A stretch of DNA of 9,169 nucleotides from CAYSBE01 sp964429245 (GCA_964429245.1 CAYSBE010000101.1:1-9169), one strand, 5' to 3'; shown: positions 1 through 6,726, numbered from the stretch's first letter. Numbers and translations are program-made. Notes: generated by a model from the letters alone, not told the origin.

Positions 1-2
1 AG

Positions 3-566
3 CTCAACCATGCCGAATTGATGCCCTTTATAAAGATTTATATTAAGAAGCCCAATATTTTTGGCTGGGGCTATTATGTACTTGTTGCTTTGCTGTTGGG
101 CATTGTAGTTGGCTATTTTTTCAAACTGCATGCTGCGGGCATCACCACCGTGAGCCAGGCTGTATCGTGGTTTATGAACAGCTTATTGCTCGCATTTTTA
201 TTGGTGCCTTTGCATGAGTATTTGCATGTATTGGCATACCGATTTGAGGGTGCAAAAAAAACATCCTATGATGTGCAATGGCGCAAGCTGATATTTATGG
301 CATTGGCAGATGGATTTGTGGCCAACCGCAAAGCATTTCAGGTGATTGCGCTTGCTCCGGTTACGGTTATCAGCACCATATTGATTGTTGTTGCCTTGTT
401 TGCTTCACCAATGGTTTCGTTTGTATGTATATCCATCCTATTTTGGCACTTTTCATTTTGTGCAGGAGATTTTGGCTTGCTCAGTTATTTTGAGTTTCAT
501 AAATCAAAAGAAGTAGTAACGTACGATGATGTGCAAACTAAGACTACGTATTTTTATAGTAGATGA
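3..566 (+). CDS. DUF3267-like membrane zincin protein, 5' end outside window
   Basis: Probable integral-membrane metallopeptidase-like protein of the DUF3267 (putative zincin) type; no substrate is known. The frame is open to the left window edge (it reads L-N-H-A-E-L before the first ATG at 21), so the gene most likely starts upstream and only its C-terminal ~187 residues are seen. Counting from the ATG at 21, a hydrophobic segment spans about residues 15-34. A second (about 52-64) leads straight into the HExxH zinc motif HEYLH at 65-69, and two or three more hydrophobic stretches follow at about 100-145. This order, with HExxH at the end of a membrane helix, is what the family shows. It ends in TGA at 564-566. 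The gene is convergent with the minus-strand remnant just beyond its stop. Family assignment is from motif and layout; a proteolytic role is inference. Confidence 0.75.
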   Translation, partial: LNHAELMPFIKIYIKKPNIFGWGYYVLVALLLGIVVGYFFKLHAAGITTVSQAVSWFMNSLLLAFLLVPLHEYLHVLAYRFEGAKKTSYDVQWRKLIFMALADGFVANRKAFQVIALAPVTVISTILIVVALFASPMVSFVCISILFWHFSFCAGDFGLLSYFEFHKSKEVVTYDDVQTKTTYFYSR

Positions 567-677
567 TTACTTTATTTCATTCAACAATCTATTGAATAAA
601 TATTCAGGCAAATCTTCCTCCAAAGGCGTAAGCACATCTTTATTAGGTGATATTCGATTAATCACAATACGCCAATG
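567..677 (-). pseudogene. C-terminal remnant of an unidentified protein-coding gene
   Basis: On the minus strand a 36-codon frame runs from CAT (His) at 677 to a TAA at 569-567, preceded directly by two in-frame stops (TAG, TAA at 683-678) and with no usable start codon. The translation looks like real protein rather than noise. It begins H-W-R-I-V-I-N-R-I-S-P-N, continues with a TPLEEDLPEY stretch and ends in an amphipathic FNRLLNEIK tail. I read it as the surviving 3' end of a decayed or displaced gene, lying between the DUF3267 gene and the ATPase gene. I do not recognise the parent family. Reading upstream through the double stop (683-733) gives no recognisable continuation. It could also be chance, so confidence is modest. 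Confidence 0.4.
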
Positions 678-733
678 TTACTAAATAGAAGAACATTTAT
701 TTGTAATTAGCGAAATGTGTAGCAAGCGAATGT

Positions 734-1867
734 TTAATTTTGCTTTAACCAGCGCATCAAAAACTTATCATACACTTTGTAGTATGGTTGTTCAACCCCT
801 GATTGGTAATAAATCATTTCTTTGGCCAACAAGGCATCCACACCACGTTTTACCAAAGCCGGTGTACCTAATCCATATTTATTAATAAAAACTTTGGATT
901 GTGGTTGGTAAACATATTCTTCTTTAGCAATGGCACGTAGCAGGTTCCATTGTGCCTGCGTAAGTAAGTTTTTGTACTGATAAAAATTACTTTCATGTAA
1001 ATTGAGAATGTCGGAAGCGGTTTCGTAGGCATCTTGAAGTGTATTTTTTTTTCGCTGTTTGGCAAATAAGCTTGCACAAAAATATTGCGTATAAAAAGTA
1101 TGCAATCCTGTAAACTCACATATAAACTCCAAACAATCCATATCAATTGTACGGTTGTATTCTTTAAATTTACTGGCAATAAAGCGCTTGTAATCATCTT
1201 TTTGTATAGCTCCTAGGTGCATAGGCGTGCAACTGGCAAAAAATGGACGTTTGGCTGAGTTGAATAATTCATGCATCATTTTTTGATTGCTTCCACAAAA
1301 AATAAACGAGGTATTTTTTAATTGCTGCATTTGGGTTCTCAGTATGGCTTCGGTATTGGTTTCGGGATATTCCAGTATTTGCTGAAATTCGTCAATAGCA
1401 AATACCACCCTTACATTTTGCGCATCTAGAAACGAAAAAATTTGTGCCAATGTTTTTTCTTTCTGCGCCTTTGTATCTAGGTTCAATGTTAACGAAGGCG
1501 TTCCGCTCAACTCGTCAAACGTAATGGTAGGCCTGAAACGCATAACCATTTCAATCAGTTTTTTACCCAAACTTTTTTTTGCCGGAAACCTATTGTAAAC
1601 GGCTGTTGCCAGTTGGTTGGCAAAATCGGTAAGGTTTTGGGTTGATAAAATATCTAAGTAAATACATGCCACTTTTGAACTATTGGCAAAAGGGTAAAAA
1701 ACATGGTGTATGAGTCCGGTTTTTCCTAAGCGCCTGAGTGCAAACAAAGCTACATGGTTGCCATTTTGCATATAATTGGTAAGTTGTAATGATTCGGCTT
1801 GCCTATTGCAAAAGTATGCAGGGCTAATATAACCAGATGACAAGAAAGGGTTTGATGGTTTATCCAT
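734..1867 (-). CDS. AAA/ATPase_2-family ATP-binding protein
   Basis: A 377-residue P-loop ATPase of the archaeal-ATPase-like (ATPase_2, COG1672) type, cytosolic, with no signal or membrane segment. The N-terminus carries the family hallmark NPF...YFCNRQAE (residues 6-25). The P-loop is the family's reduced form ALRRLGKTGL (43-52), with GKT kept. Walker B is VVFAIDEFQQI (154-164), followed by a sensor-like FIFCGSNQKMM (188-198) and an RPFF element (207-210). About residues 310-377 look like a C-terminal winged-helix domain. I chose the ATG at 1867 because the family N-terminus begins right after it. The frame stays open upstream to 1915, but that part encodes low-complexity residues translated from a tandem repeat. 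Members are common accessory genes in Bacteroidota and archaea with no settled function; roles in defence or mobile elements have been suggested only by context. It stands alone here, flanked by a gene remnant and non-coding sequence. Confidence 0.85.
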   Translation of the reverse strand: MDKPSNPFLSSGYISPAYFCNRQAESLQLTNYMQNGNHVALFALRRLGKTGLIHHVFYPFANSSKVACIYLDILSTQNLTDFANQLATAVYNRFPAKKSLGKKLIEMVMRFRPTITFDELSGTPSLTLNLDTKAQKEKTLAQIFSFLDAQNVRVVFAIDEFQQILEYPETNTEAILRTQMQQLKNTSFIFCGSNQKMMHELFNSAKRPFFASCTPMHLGAIQKDDYKRFIASKFKEYNRTIDMDCLEFICEFTGLHTFYTQYFCASLFAKQRKKNTLQDAYETASDILNLHESNFYQYKNLLTQAQWNLLRAIAKEEYVYQPQSKVFINKYGLGTPALVKRGVDALLAKEMIYYQSGVEQPYYKVYDKFLMRWLKQN

Positions 1868-1871
1868 ATCG

Positions 1872-1902
1872 CAAATGTATACAACAAAATGTATGATACA
1901 AA
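1872..1902 (-). promoter_or_regulatory. Bacteroidota-type promoter of the ATPase gene
   Basis: On the minus strand TTTG (1902-1899) is followed by exactly 19 bases and then TACATTTG (1879-1872). This is a full match to the Bacteroidota housekeeping consensus TTTG-N19-TAnnTTTG. The final G of the -7 element lies only four bases before the ATG at 1867, so transcription would start at or next to the start codon, giving a leaderless or nearly leaderless mRNA. The -33 TTTG sits inside the middle copy of the 14-bp tandem repeat. The match is seen in the sequence; activity is inferred. Confidence 0.55.
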
Positions 1903-1925
1903 ATGTATGATACAAAATGTATGAT
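1884..1925. repeat. Three perfect 14-bp direct repeats (acaaaatgtatgat)
   Basis: The 14-mer acaaaatgtatgat occurs three times head to tail without a mismatch, at 1884-1897, 1898-1911 and 1912-1925. A shorter degenerate relative (caaatgtatac, 1872-1882) adjoins it on the ATPase side and contains that gene's -7 element. Read on the minus strand, every copy contains TACATTTTG, one base longer than the TAnnTTTG -7 consensus. The array could be an expandable or contractible promoter spacer, an operator array, or simple slippage; the sequence cannot decide. Confidence 0.85.
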
Positions 1926-2069
1926 GAAATGATGCCCCCGAAGTTTATGGACTGAACTTACCATTCGGTATCAGGCTAGGTCTTTACGAACCCTGTCATT
2001 AAACAACAGCGAAATATGTGGCACAGGTGGGGTTAAACATTGCATAAACGTCAACCATACCAGGTTCTT
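1926..2069. other. Gap without a recognisable gene
   Basis: About 140 bases lie between the tandem repeat and the stop codon of the GH3-family gene. All three minus-strand frames are interrupted and none gives convincing protein. A few short inverted repeats (for example aagtt/aactt around 1940-1959) are too weak to call a terminator. The 3' end of the long minus-strand operon should lie here, yet no GC-rich hairpin with a T-run is evident. Confidence 0.5.
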
Positions 2070-3566
2070 TTACAAATAACTTTGCAGTTCATTCGCAATC
2101 TTACGGTCATTGCTCAGCCTAGGCAATTTGTTTTGGCCACCTAATTTTCCTTGTTTTTTCATGTAATGAATAAACGCGTTTGGTTGCATCACGCGTATCA
2201 CGAGCGTACGTAGTATTTTTCCGTCAATCAAATCGCGGTAGTAAATATTTTTCTGTTGTAATGTTTCATCTACTTTTAGGGCAAATGATTCGATATCGTT
2301 AGGTACGCTTTCAAACTCCACAAACCACTCATGGTAGGGCAAGCCTCCTTCAGTGGGGTTTACCTGAGGAGCCACCGTGAACTCCACTATACCAAGGCCA
2401 AGTGAATTGGCAACCGACATTAGGGCGTGCTCTACTTCTTCGCCAATCACGTGTTCGCCAAAGGCTGAAATAAAATGCTTGATGCGCCCGGTAACCAAAA
2501 TGCGATATGGATATTTTGAAACAAACTTAATGGTATCGCCAATATTGTAGCCAAACAAGCCGGCATTGGTATTTAAGATAAGTACATAATTTTTGTTCAA
2601 CTCAATATCGCTCAACGAAATTCTTCTTGGGTTTTCGTTATAAAATTCATCAGCGGGAATAAACTCATAAAACATGCCATTATTGGTAAGGAGCAACAAT
2701 CCTTTTTCGTTTTGCAAATCTTGGTAAGCAAAAAAGCCTTCGCTTGCCGGGTAAGTTTCTATACTGTGTATGGATTTTCCAATACTGGTTTCAATTTTTG
2801 CCCGATAAGGCTCAAAGTTTACACCACCATATACAAACAAATTAAACTCAGGGAAGATATCTTTGATTTTTGCACCTGCTTTTCTTTCGCTTAATTTATC
2901 AAAATACATTTGCACCCATGGAGGAATACCACTGATGAGGGTCATGTTTTTATGCAGTGACTCATCTACAACCTTATCTACTTTTTGCTCCCAATCATCA
3001 ATGCAATTTGTTTCATAAGTTGGCACCTGATTCTTTCGCAGATAGGCCGGCACATGGTGATTTACAATACCACTTAATCTTCCCGTAAGGATTCCGTTTT
3101 TAGTATCCAACACCGGACTACCGGATAAAAATATCAGGTTGCCATCTAAAAAATCGGCATTTCCTGTTTCGGCAATATAGCAAAGCAAGGCATTGCGAGC
3201 TGAGTTGATATGGTATGAGATGGATTCTTTTGATATAGGAATATATTTTACTCCTGATGTGGTGCCACTTGTTTTGGCAAAATACAAAGGTTTGCCGGGC
3301 CACAATACATCCGGTTCACCTGCAATCATGGGTTCGGTAAATTCTTTTAAGGCCTCATAATCTCTAATGGGTACATGTTGTTTAAAGTCGGTGTAATTAT
3401 TTATATGACTAAACTGATGTGCTTTTCCAAACTGAGTAAAGGCTGCTTTTTTTACAAGGTACTTTAATATTTTTTCTTGATCGGCTAAGGCATTAGCTGC
3501 ATCCTTGTCAATTTTTTTTCTGATATAAGATGCAAACGGACGAGCTAAAAATGATTTTATTCCCAT
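2070..3566 (-). CDS. GH3-family acyl-adenylate (acyl-amido synthetase-like) enzyme
   Basis: A 498-residue member of the GH3 family, best known from plant enzymes that adenylate a carboxylic acid and conjugate it to an amino acid. Bacterial members are widespread in Bacteroidota and their substrates are unknown. The three nucleotide-binding motifs of the family are visible: TSGTTSGVKYIP (residues 99-110), YPASEGFFAY (272-281, preceded by a VYGG element near 245) and YNIGDTIKF (340-348). The length is that of a complete bacterial GH3 protein, so it should be active. There is no signal peptide, so it is cytosolic. I chose the ATG at 3566; a TTG four codons upstream is possible but the family begins close to the ATG. 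It is the last gene of the minus-strand run, 19 bp after the cytochrome stop. Amide-bond formation is family knowledge for plants and only inferred here. Confidence 0.9.
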   Translation of the reverse strand: MGIKSFLARPFASYIRKKIDKDAANALADQEKILKYLVKKAAFTQFGKAHQFSHINNYTDFKQHVPIRDYEALKEFTEPMIAGEPDVLWPGKPLYFAKTSGTTSGVKYIPISKESISYHINSARNALLCYIAETGNADFLDGNLIFLSGSPVLDTKNGILTGRLSGIVNHHVPAYLRKNQVPTYETNCIDDWEQKVDKVVDESLHKNMTLISGIPPWVQMYFDKLSERKAGAKIKDIFPEFNLFVYGGVNFEPYRAKIETSIGKSIHSIETYPASEGFFAYQDLQNEKGLLLLTNNGMFYEFIPADEFYNENPRRISLSDIELNKNYVLILNTNAGLFGYNIGDTIKFVSKYPYRILVTGRIKHFISAFGEHVIGEEVEHALMSVANSLGLGIVEFTVAPQVNPTEGGLPYHEWFVEFESVPNDIESFALKVDETLQQKNIYYRDLIDGKILRTLVIRVMQPNAFIHYMKKQGKLGGQNKLPRLSNDRKIANELQSYL

Positions 3567-3585
3567 GATAAGTATCAAAAATAAA

Positions 3586-3999
3586 TTATGGCTTATTGCA
3601 TTGACGAAGTAAGAGATTTACGGAATCCTGGGAAAGTGTTTGTTGGTTTTTTAAAAAATACCATTCCACATAATTGGTGATGTAAGCAATTTCCTTTTCT
3701 GACAAGCGAGGATTAGCAGGCATCGGCTGATTATACTCCATTCCGCTTACAACAATGGGCTGTTTCATTCCATTGCGGATGATGCAGGGAATGGATAGCC
3801 GAACAGCCGATAAATGATTGGATTGGGCTAAGGGAGGTATCCATGCAGCCAATCCTGATCCGTCTTGCTGGTGGCAATTTGCACAATGGATATCATACAA
3901 GCGTTGTCCGTTTTTCACGGCTTGTAAATTCATACCAGAGGGTTGATTACAGGAATACATACAGATGAATAAGATGAAAGCAATTGCGCTATTTTTCAT
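3586..3999 (-). CDS. Monohaem class I c-type cytochrome, lipoprotein
   Basis: A 137-residue electron-transfer protein anchored to a periplasm-facing membrane. The first 17 residues form a lipoprotein signal ending in MYSC (lipidated Cys17). The haem motif CANCH is at 39-43, and Met93 in the QPMPA stretch is the likely sixth ligand, followed by a typical C-terminal helix (LSEKEIAYITNYV, 99-111). Extra Cys13 and Cys72 are not part of the haem site. The gene begins 11 bp after the SCO1 gene, so the two are very likely co-transcribed. That pairing suggests a donor to, or partner of, a haem-copper cytochrome oxidase, or a redox partner in copper-site assembly. The fold call is firm; the partner is inference. 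Confidence 0.9.
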   Translation of the reverse strand: MKNSAIAFILFICMYSCNQPSGMNLQAVKNGQRLYDIHCANCHQQDGSGLAAWIPPLAQSNHLSAVRLSIPCIIRNGMKQPIVVSGMEYNQPMPANPRLSEKEIAYITNYVEWYFLKNQQTLSQDSVNLLLRQCNKP

Positions 4000-4010
4000 A
4001 TATGAATTGC

Positions 4011-4649
4011 TTATTCTTTGAGTAGGATATCCATATCACGCAGAAGTTCATCTACCGATTTGGAATTGGTTCCATCATATATTCCCCTCACGCGTTGTTG
4101 TTTATCAATTAATATAAATCCACCGCTGTGCACATATCCCCCAGGCTCGGTTGAGTCGGGCATGGCTGTAGCATAATACCCTTGCTCGGCAAGTTGGTAT
4201 ATGGTATCCTTATTTCCTGTAAGAAACATCCACTGTTTACCATCAGAACCCAAACTTGTGGCAAACTCTTTAAGCAATGCCACGGTATCAAACTCAGGGT
4301 CTATGGTGTGCGAAAGTATCATCACTTGCAGATTGCCTTTGTATTTTTCATACACCCTAATCATTTCCTTTTTCATAATAGGGCAAATGGTAGGACAAGA
4401 GGTGAAGAAGAAATCAGCCACATAAATTTTGCCTAATAGGTCCTTATTAGTAATGACTTGGCTATCTTGATTGACGAGAGAAAATGGTGGAATATGTTGA
4501 TAGACCGTATCGGTAATGGATTGACCATTTACTTCTTTGGTAACAGCATACCGGTTTCCTAAAATTGGCAATGGATGATCGTGGCTGCAAGAAGAAAAAT
4601 AGACTAATCCAATGGAAAAGGCAACAATCGTTTTCAGAAAACTATTCAT
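4011..4649 (-). CDS. SCO1/SenC/PrrC-family copper chaperone, lipoprotein
   Basis: A 212-residue thioredoxin-fold protein of the SCO family, which delivers copper to, or reduces, the CuA site of cytochrome c oxidase. The copper ligands are all present: Cys85 and Cys89 in the CPTIC motif and the distal His174 in YVHSGGF. The supporting core sequence FFFTSCPTICPIMKKEM is typical. The N-terminus is a lipoprotein signal with Cys21 (YFSSC), followed by a short His-Asp-His segment (23-25) that might add a weak metal site (inference). It follows the M28 peptidase gene with a single base between stop and start, and precedes the cytochrome by 11 bp, so translation is probably coupled. Whether an oxidase operon lies elsewhere in the genome cannot be seen here. 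Confidence 0.93.
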   Translation of the reverse strand: MNSFLKTIVAFSIGLVYFSSCSHDHPLPILGNRYAVTKEVNGQSITDTVYQHIPPFSLVNQDSQVITNKDLLGKIYVADFFFTSCPTICPIMKKEMIRVYEKYKGNLQVMILSHTIDPEFDTVALLKEFATSLGSDGKQWMFLTGNKDTIYQLAEQGYYATAMPDSTEPGGYVHSGGFILIDKQQRVRGIYDGTNSKSVDELLRDMDILLKE

Positions 4650-4650
4650 G

Positions 4651-5847
4651 TTATGGTCGTTGGATAAAGATACGTGCTACAAAAGTATGAACTTCGGATT
4701 GTACTTTCATGATGTAAATACCATTTTGCAAGTAGGTGGGAATGGCTGTGGGATTGTTTTCTTCAATCTCAGTTTCCCAAACTGTTGTACCTTTCATATC
4801 AATAAACTCAAGCTTCAAAATGCCACCATTGTTTTGTGTGCTTACCCAAATATGATCGCTTATGGGGTTATTGAACAACAACCGATTTTTATCTGATTGC
4901 ACAGGTTTATTAAGCGAAGTTAATTTTCCTGTTGATGCCATATCACAAACCGACACACCTGCCAACCTAGCCATTTTGTAATAGTATGGCAGGTTAAAAA
5001 ACGCAACGCTGTCTGAAAATCTATGCCAATGTGGGTTAAAATCGTTGTCATAATCTTCGCTATAGCCAATAGCATTTGATCCGGTAATCCAAAATGCCTG
5101 ATGATCGCTTGCGGGGTCGCCCGGGTTGCGTATAAAGGGGTTGAGTTGTGTTTGGTAAAGGGCATTGAGTTCAACAATTCGTTGAGCCAATAAAAGTGTT
5201 GATGGAATTTGAGGTACCACATGCATCATCAATAAGGAGTCATTGTTGTTGTCATAAGCAATCATGTCCATATTGATAACAGCAATCGGCTCAACGGTTC
5301 CACTTCCTGAGGGTGCCCATGCTTTACTTCCAAGCAACCCACGTTCTTCCTCATCCCATGCGGCTAGCACTATTGAATATGGAGTGGTTATGGATTGCAT
5401 CAACCTGGCTGTTTCCAGTAAGGTTGCAGTTCCACTTGCATTATCATCTGCGCCCTCGAATGGGCTGGTTGCATTGCCTACATTATCAAAATGCGCACAC
5501 AGCAAAATGGCTTTATCGGGAAATTCAGTTCCTTGTTTGTATGCCAACACATTTACACCTGTCATGCTAAAAGTATCCATCCACACCGTGAAGTTGAACC
5601 GCTCAAAGGTTTCTTTTAAATAAGCTTCTGCCAAGCGATTTCCTGGATGAAGGTATTGTCGTGAAGCGATAGTCGTATTTTGACCATTAATCGCTACTGT
5701 TTTTCTGCCTACGAGCTCGTACACAAATCTCATCAAGGAGTCTTCTGAAAATTGGTTGAGCAATTGCGTGCATTGCGCTTGTTGAGCAACGGATTGCAAA
5801 ACACTAATTAATAAAATACTTATACAAAAGAAGGTTCTAATAAACAT
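4651..5847 (-). CDS. Secreted M28-family metallopeptidase with T9SS sorting domain
   Basis: A 398-residue zinc aminopeptidase-like enzyme. A Sec signal peptide (about 1-21, ending SVAQ) is followed by an M28 catalytic domain (about 30-300) and a C-terminal type A sorting domain (about 315-398). The two-zinc site is complete by comparison with the family: His119 (CAHFDN), Asp134/135 (GADDNASG), catalytic Glu167 and ligand Glu168 (DEEERGLLGS), Asp194 (NMDMIAYD) and the final His in PHWH (273-275); SDH at 247-249 is also kept. The tail shows FNNPISD, a LEFIDMKG strand and a closing NGIYIMKV strand, as in proteins exported by the type IX system and then surface-attached or released. It starts 23 bp after the lipoprotein gene. 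Peptidase activity is well supported by motifs; the substrate is unknown. Confidence 0.92.
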   Translation of the reverse strand: MFIRTFFCISILLISVLQSVAQQAQCTQLLNQFSEDSLMRFVYELVGRKTVAINGQNTTIASRQYLHPGNRLAEAYLKETFERFNFTVWMDTFSMTGVNVLAYKQGTEFPDKAILLCAHFDNVGNATSPFEGADDNASGTATLLETARLMQSITTPYSIVLAAWDEEERGLLGSKAWAPSGSGTVEPIAVINMDMIAYDNNNDSLLMMHVVPQIPSTLLLAQRIVELNALYQTQLNPFIRNPGDPASDHQAFWITGSNAIGYSEDYDNDFNPHWHRFSDSVAFFNLPYYYKMARLAGVSVCDMASTGKLTSLNKPVQSDKNRLLFNNPISDHIWVSTQNNGGILKLEFIDMKGTTVWETEIEENNPTAIPTYLQNGIYIMKVQSEVHTFVARIFIQRP

Positions 5848-5870
5848 GATTGCAAGTTATGGGATTGCTT

Positions 5871-6314
5871 TCAATATTGAAGTATTTCTTGTCCTCTTGA
5901 AATTGCTGAATCGATTTTATGACCAACAACTTGCACCAATTCATATTGATTTTTTAAATAGGTTATTCCTTCTACAGTTGGCTCGGGTTTCTTATATCCC
6001 CTCATCCATTGCATCATGTACTTATCTGCCGATTCCAATTCGCCAATTGCTTGATCATATGTTAGCACAAGGGTATCGTTTGGTTCTACTTTTTTTTTGT
6101 CAGCCAATTGTCGTTTTAGTTTCATCATGTCCGACATTTTCAGCATGGCTTCATCATGAATAACCATAATCGTATCGTGCAAGCGGTTAATCTCTACCGC
6201 TTGCCTGCCTTCACAGGACACTAAAAGAAAGGATGCAATCAGCAGCAGACTAATGACAGCCGCTTTGTTTTTTATTTTTACTGCAACAGCTTCCTCCACT
6301 TTTACATTGGGCAT
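5871..6314 (-). CDS. Met-rich helical lipoprotein of unknown function
   Basis: A 147-residue lipoprotein. A charged n-region, a hydrophobic run (18-33) and the lipobox LVSC (lipidated Cys34) precede a mostly helical domain. The domain has a His/Met-rich pattern: HDTIMVIHDEAMLKMSDMM (46-64) and MMQWM (100-104). It resembles small Bacteroidota lipoproteins sometimes misnamed 'viral A-type inclusion protein'; this is from memory of the HDE-M-KM pattern. The Met and His spacing, next to a SCO gene, would fit copper binding, but that is inference. The start is uncertain. The ATG at 6314 overlaps the upstream gene by 65 bp, and a GTG at 6299 is possible. The segment resembling an ordinary lipoprotein n-region (K-I-K-N-K) begins 12 codons in, where codon 12 is GTA, not a start. 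A purine-rich GGAGGA lies at 6297-6292. Confidence 0.8.
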   Translation of the reverse strand: MPNVKVEEAVAVKIKNKAAVISLLLIASFLLVSCEGRQAVEINRLHDTIMVIHDEAMLKMSDMMKLKRQLADKKKVEPNDTLVLTYDQAIGELESADKYMMQWMRGYKKPEPTVEGITYLKNQYELVQVVGHKIDSAISRGQEILQY

Positions 6315-6675
6315 TTATTTTGTTATAAACATTTTGAACTTCGGCAAGCTTAGCCAAGATATCCTGTTTTGAAGAACGTTTGTTCGAAGCAAATTTGGCA
6401 AACTCTGAAGTTGCAGAATTAAGCTCTTCAATCGTTTTGGTAACTTCTGCGTTGTTATATGCTTCTGGCGGAGTTGTGTTTTTCAATTCCTGAGCAAGTT
6501 TCTCCAGTTGCTGAGCCTGCTTTTGCACTTCGCCAGTATTTCCGGCTTCAGCCGATTGGGCTATTTGCGTAAGTGCTACATTGAAATCCTGAAGTTGTTT
6601 CCATTCTTTGGCATTTTGAGCAAAAGCTGATTGAAAGAACAAACCGACTGCAATTGTTAGAATTAAGTTTTTCAT
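6250..6675 (-). CDS. Secreted helical protein with Cys-rich C-terminal tail
   Basis: A 141-residue exported protein whose function I do not recognise. A Sec signal peptide (1-19, ending SAFA before QNA) is followed by about 100 residues of Gln/Glu/Lys/Ala-rich helices, probably a helical bundle (25-120). A short tail follows with Cys124, Cys130, Cys131, Cys140 and a final His141. It recalls a group of small Bacteroidota periplasmic bundle proteins with an E-W start and a single Cys near the end. By memory those often carry His residues that are absent here, so the link is tentative. The Cys/His tail could bind a soft metal such as copper or zinc (inference). It is the first gene of the six-gene minus-strand run, and its last 21 codons overlap the start of the lipoprotein gene in another frame. 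Confidence 0.8.
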   Translation of the reverse strand: MKNLILTIAVGLFFQSAFAQNAKEWKQLQDFNVALTQIAQSAEAGNTGEVQKQAQQLEKLAQELKNTTPPEAYNNAEVTKTIEELNSATSEFAKFASNKRSSKQDILAKLAEVQNVYNKINAQCKSGGSCCSKNKKQSGCH

Positions 6676-6696
6676 GATAAATTATATTTTACACAG

Positions 6697-6726
6697 CAAA
6701 ATAAACCCTTTATGATGTGAATAAAA
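6697..6726 (-). promoter_or_regulatory. Weak candidate promoter for the six-gene operon
   Basis: On the minus strand TTTT (6726-6723), 19 bases, then TATTTTG (6703-6697) resembles TTTG-N19-TAnnTTTG, but with one mismatch in the -33 element and one base missing from the -7. It would give a leader of about 15 bases before the ATG at 6675. It is the best match upstream of the first gene, yet poor enough that an activator-dependent or alternative-sigma promoter is equally possible. Confidence 0.3.

Noticed and set aside
868..1197. 109-codon minus-strand open frame inside the ATPase gene
   Set aside because: Same strand but another frame of the ATPase gene; composition is not protein-like and no family features are seen.
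1884..1925. Tandem 14-bp repeats as a small CRISPR array
   Set aside because: Copies abut with no spacers, are too short for CRISPR repeats, and no cas gene is present.
1926..2069. Rho-independent terminator after the GH3-family gene
   Set aside because: Only 4-5 bp inverted repeats are found, with neither a GC-rich stem nor a T-run on the minus strand.
3576..3583. TATTTTTG on the minus strand as a separate promoter for the GH3-family gene
   Set aside because: It matches TAnnTTTG, but the expected -33 position (around 3603-3606) reads CGTC, and the site lies in a 19-bp intra-operon gap of AT-rich sequence.
5264..5623. 119-codon plus-strand open frame opposite the M28 peptidase gene
   Set aside because: Lies wholly antisense to a clearly conserved catalytic domain, has no signal or motif and no promoter; a coding shadow.
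5871..6675. One gene split by a sequencing frameshift rather than two overlapping genes
   Set aside because: The downstream frame has its own lipoprotein signal and lipobox directly after the overlap, and the upstream frame has its own Sec signal, so two exported proteins are more likely; resequencing would settle it.
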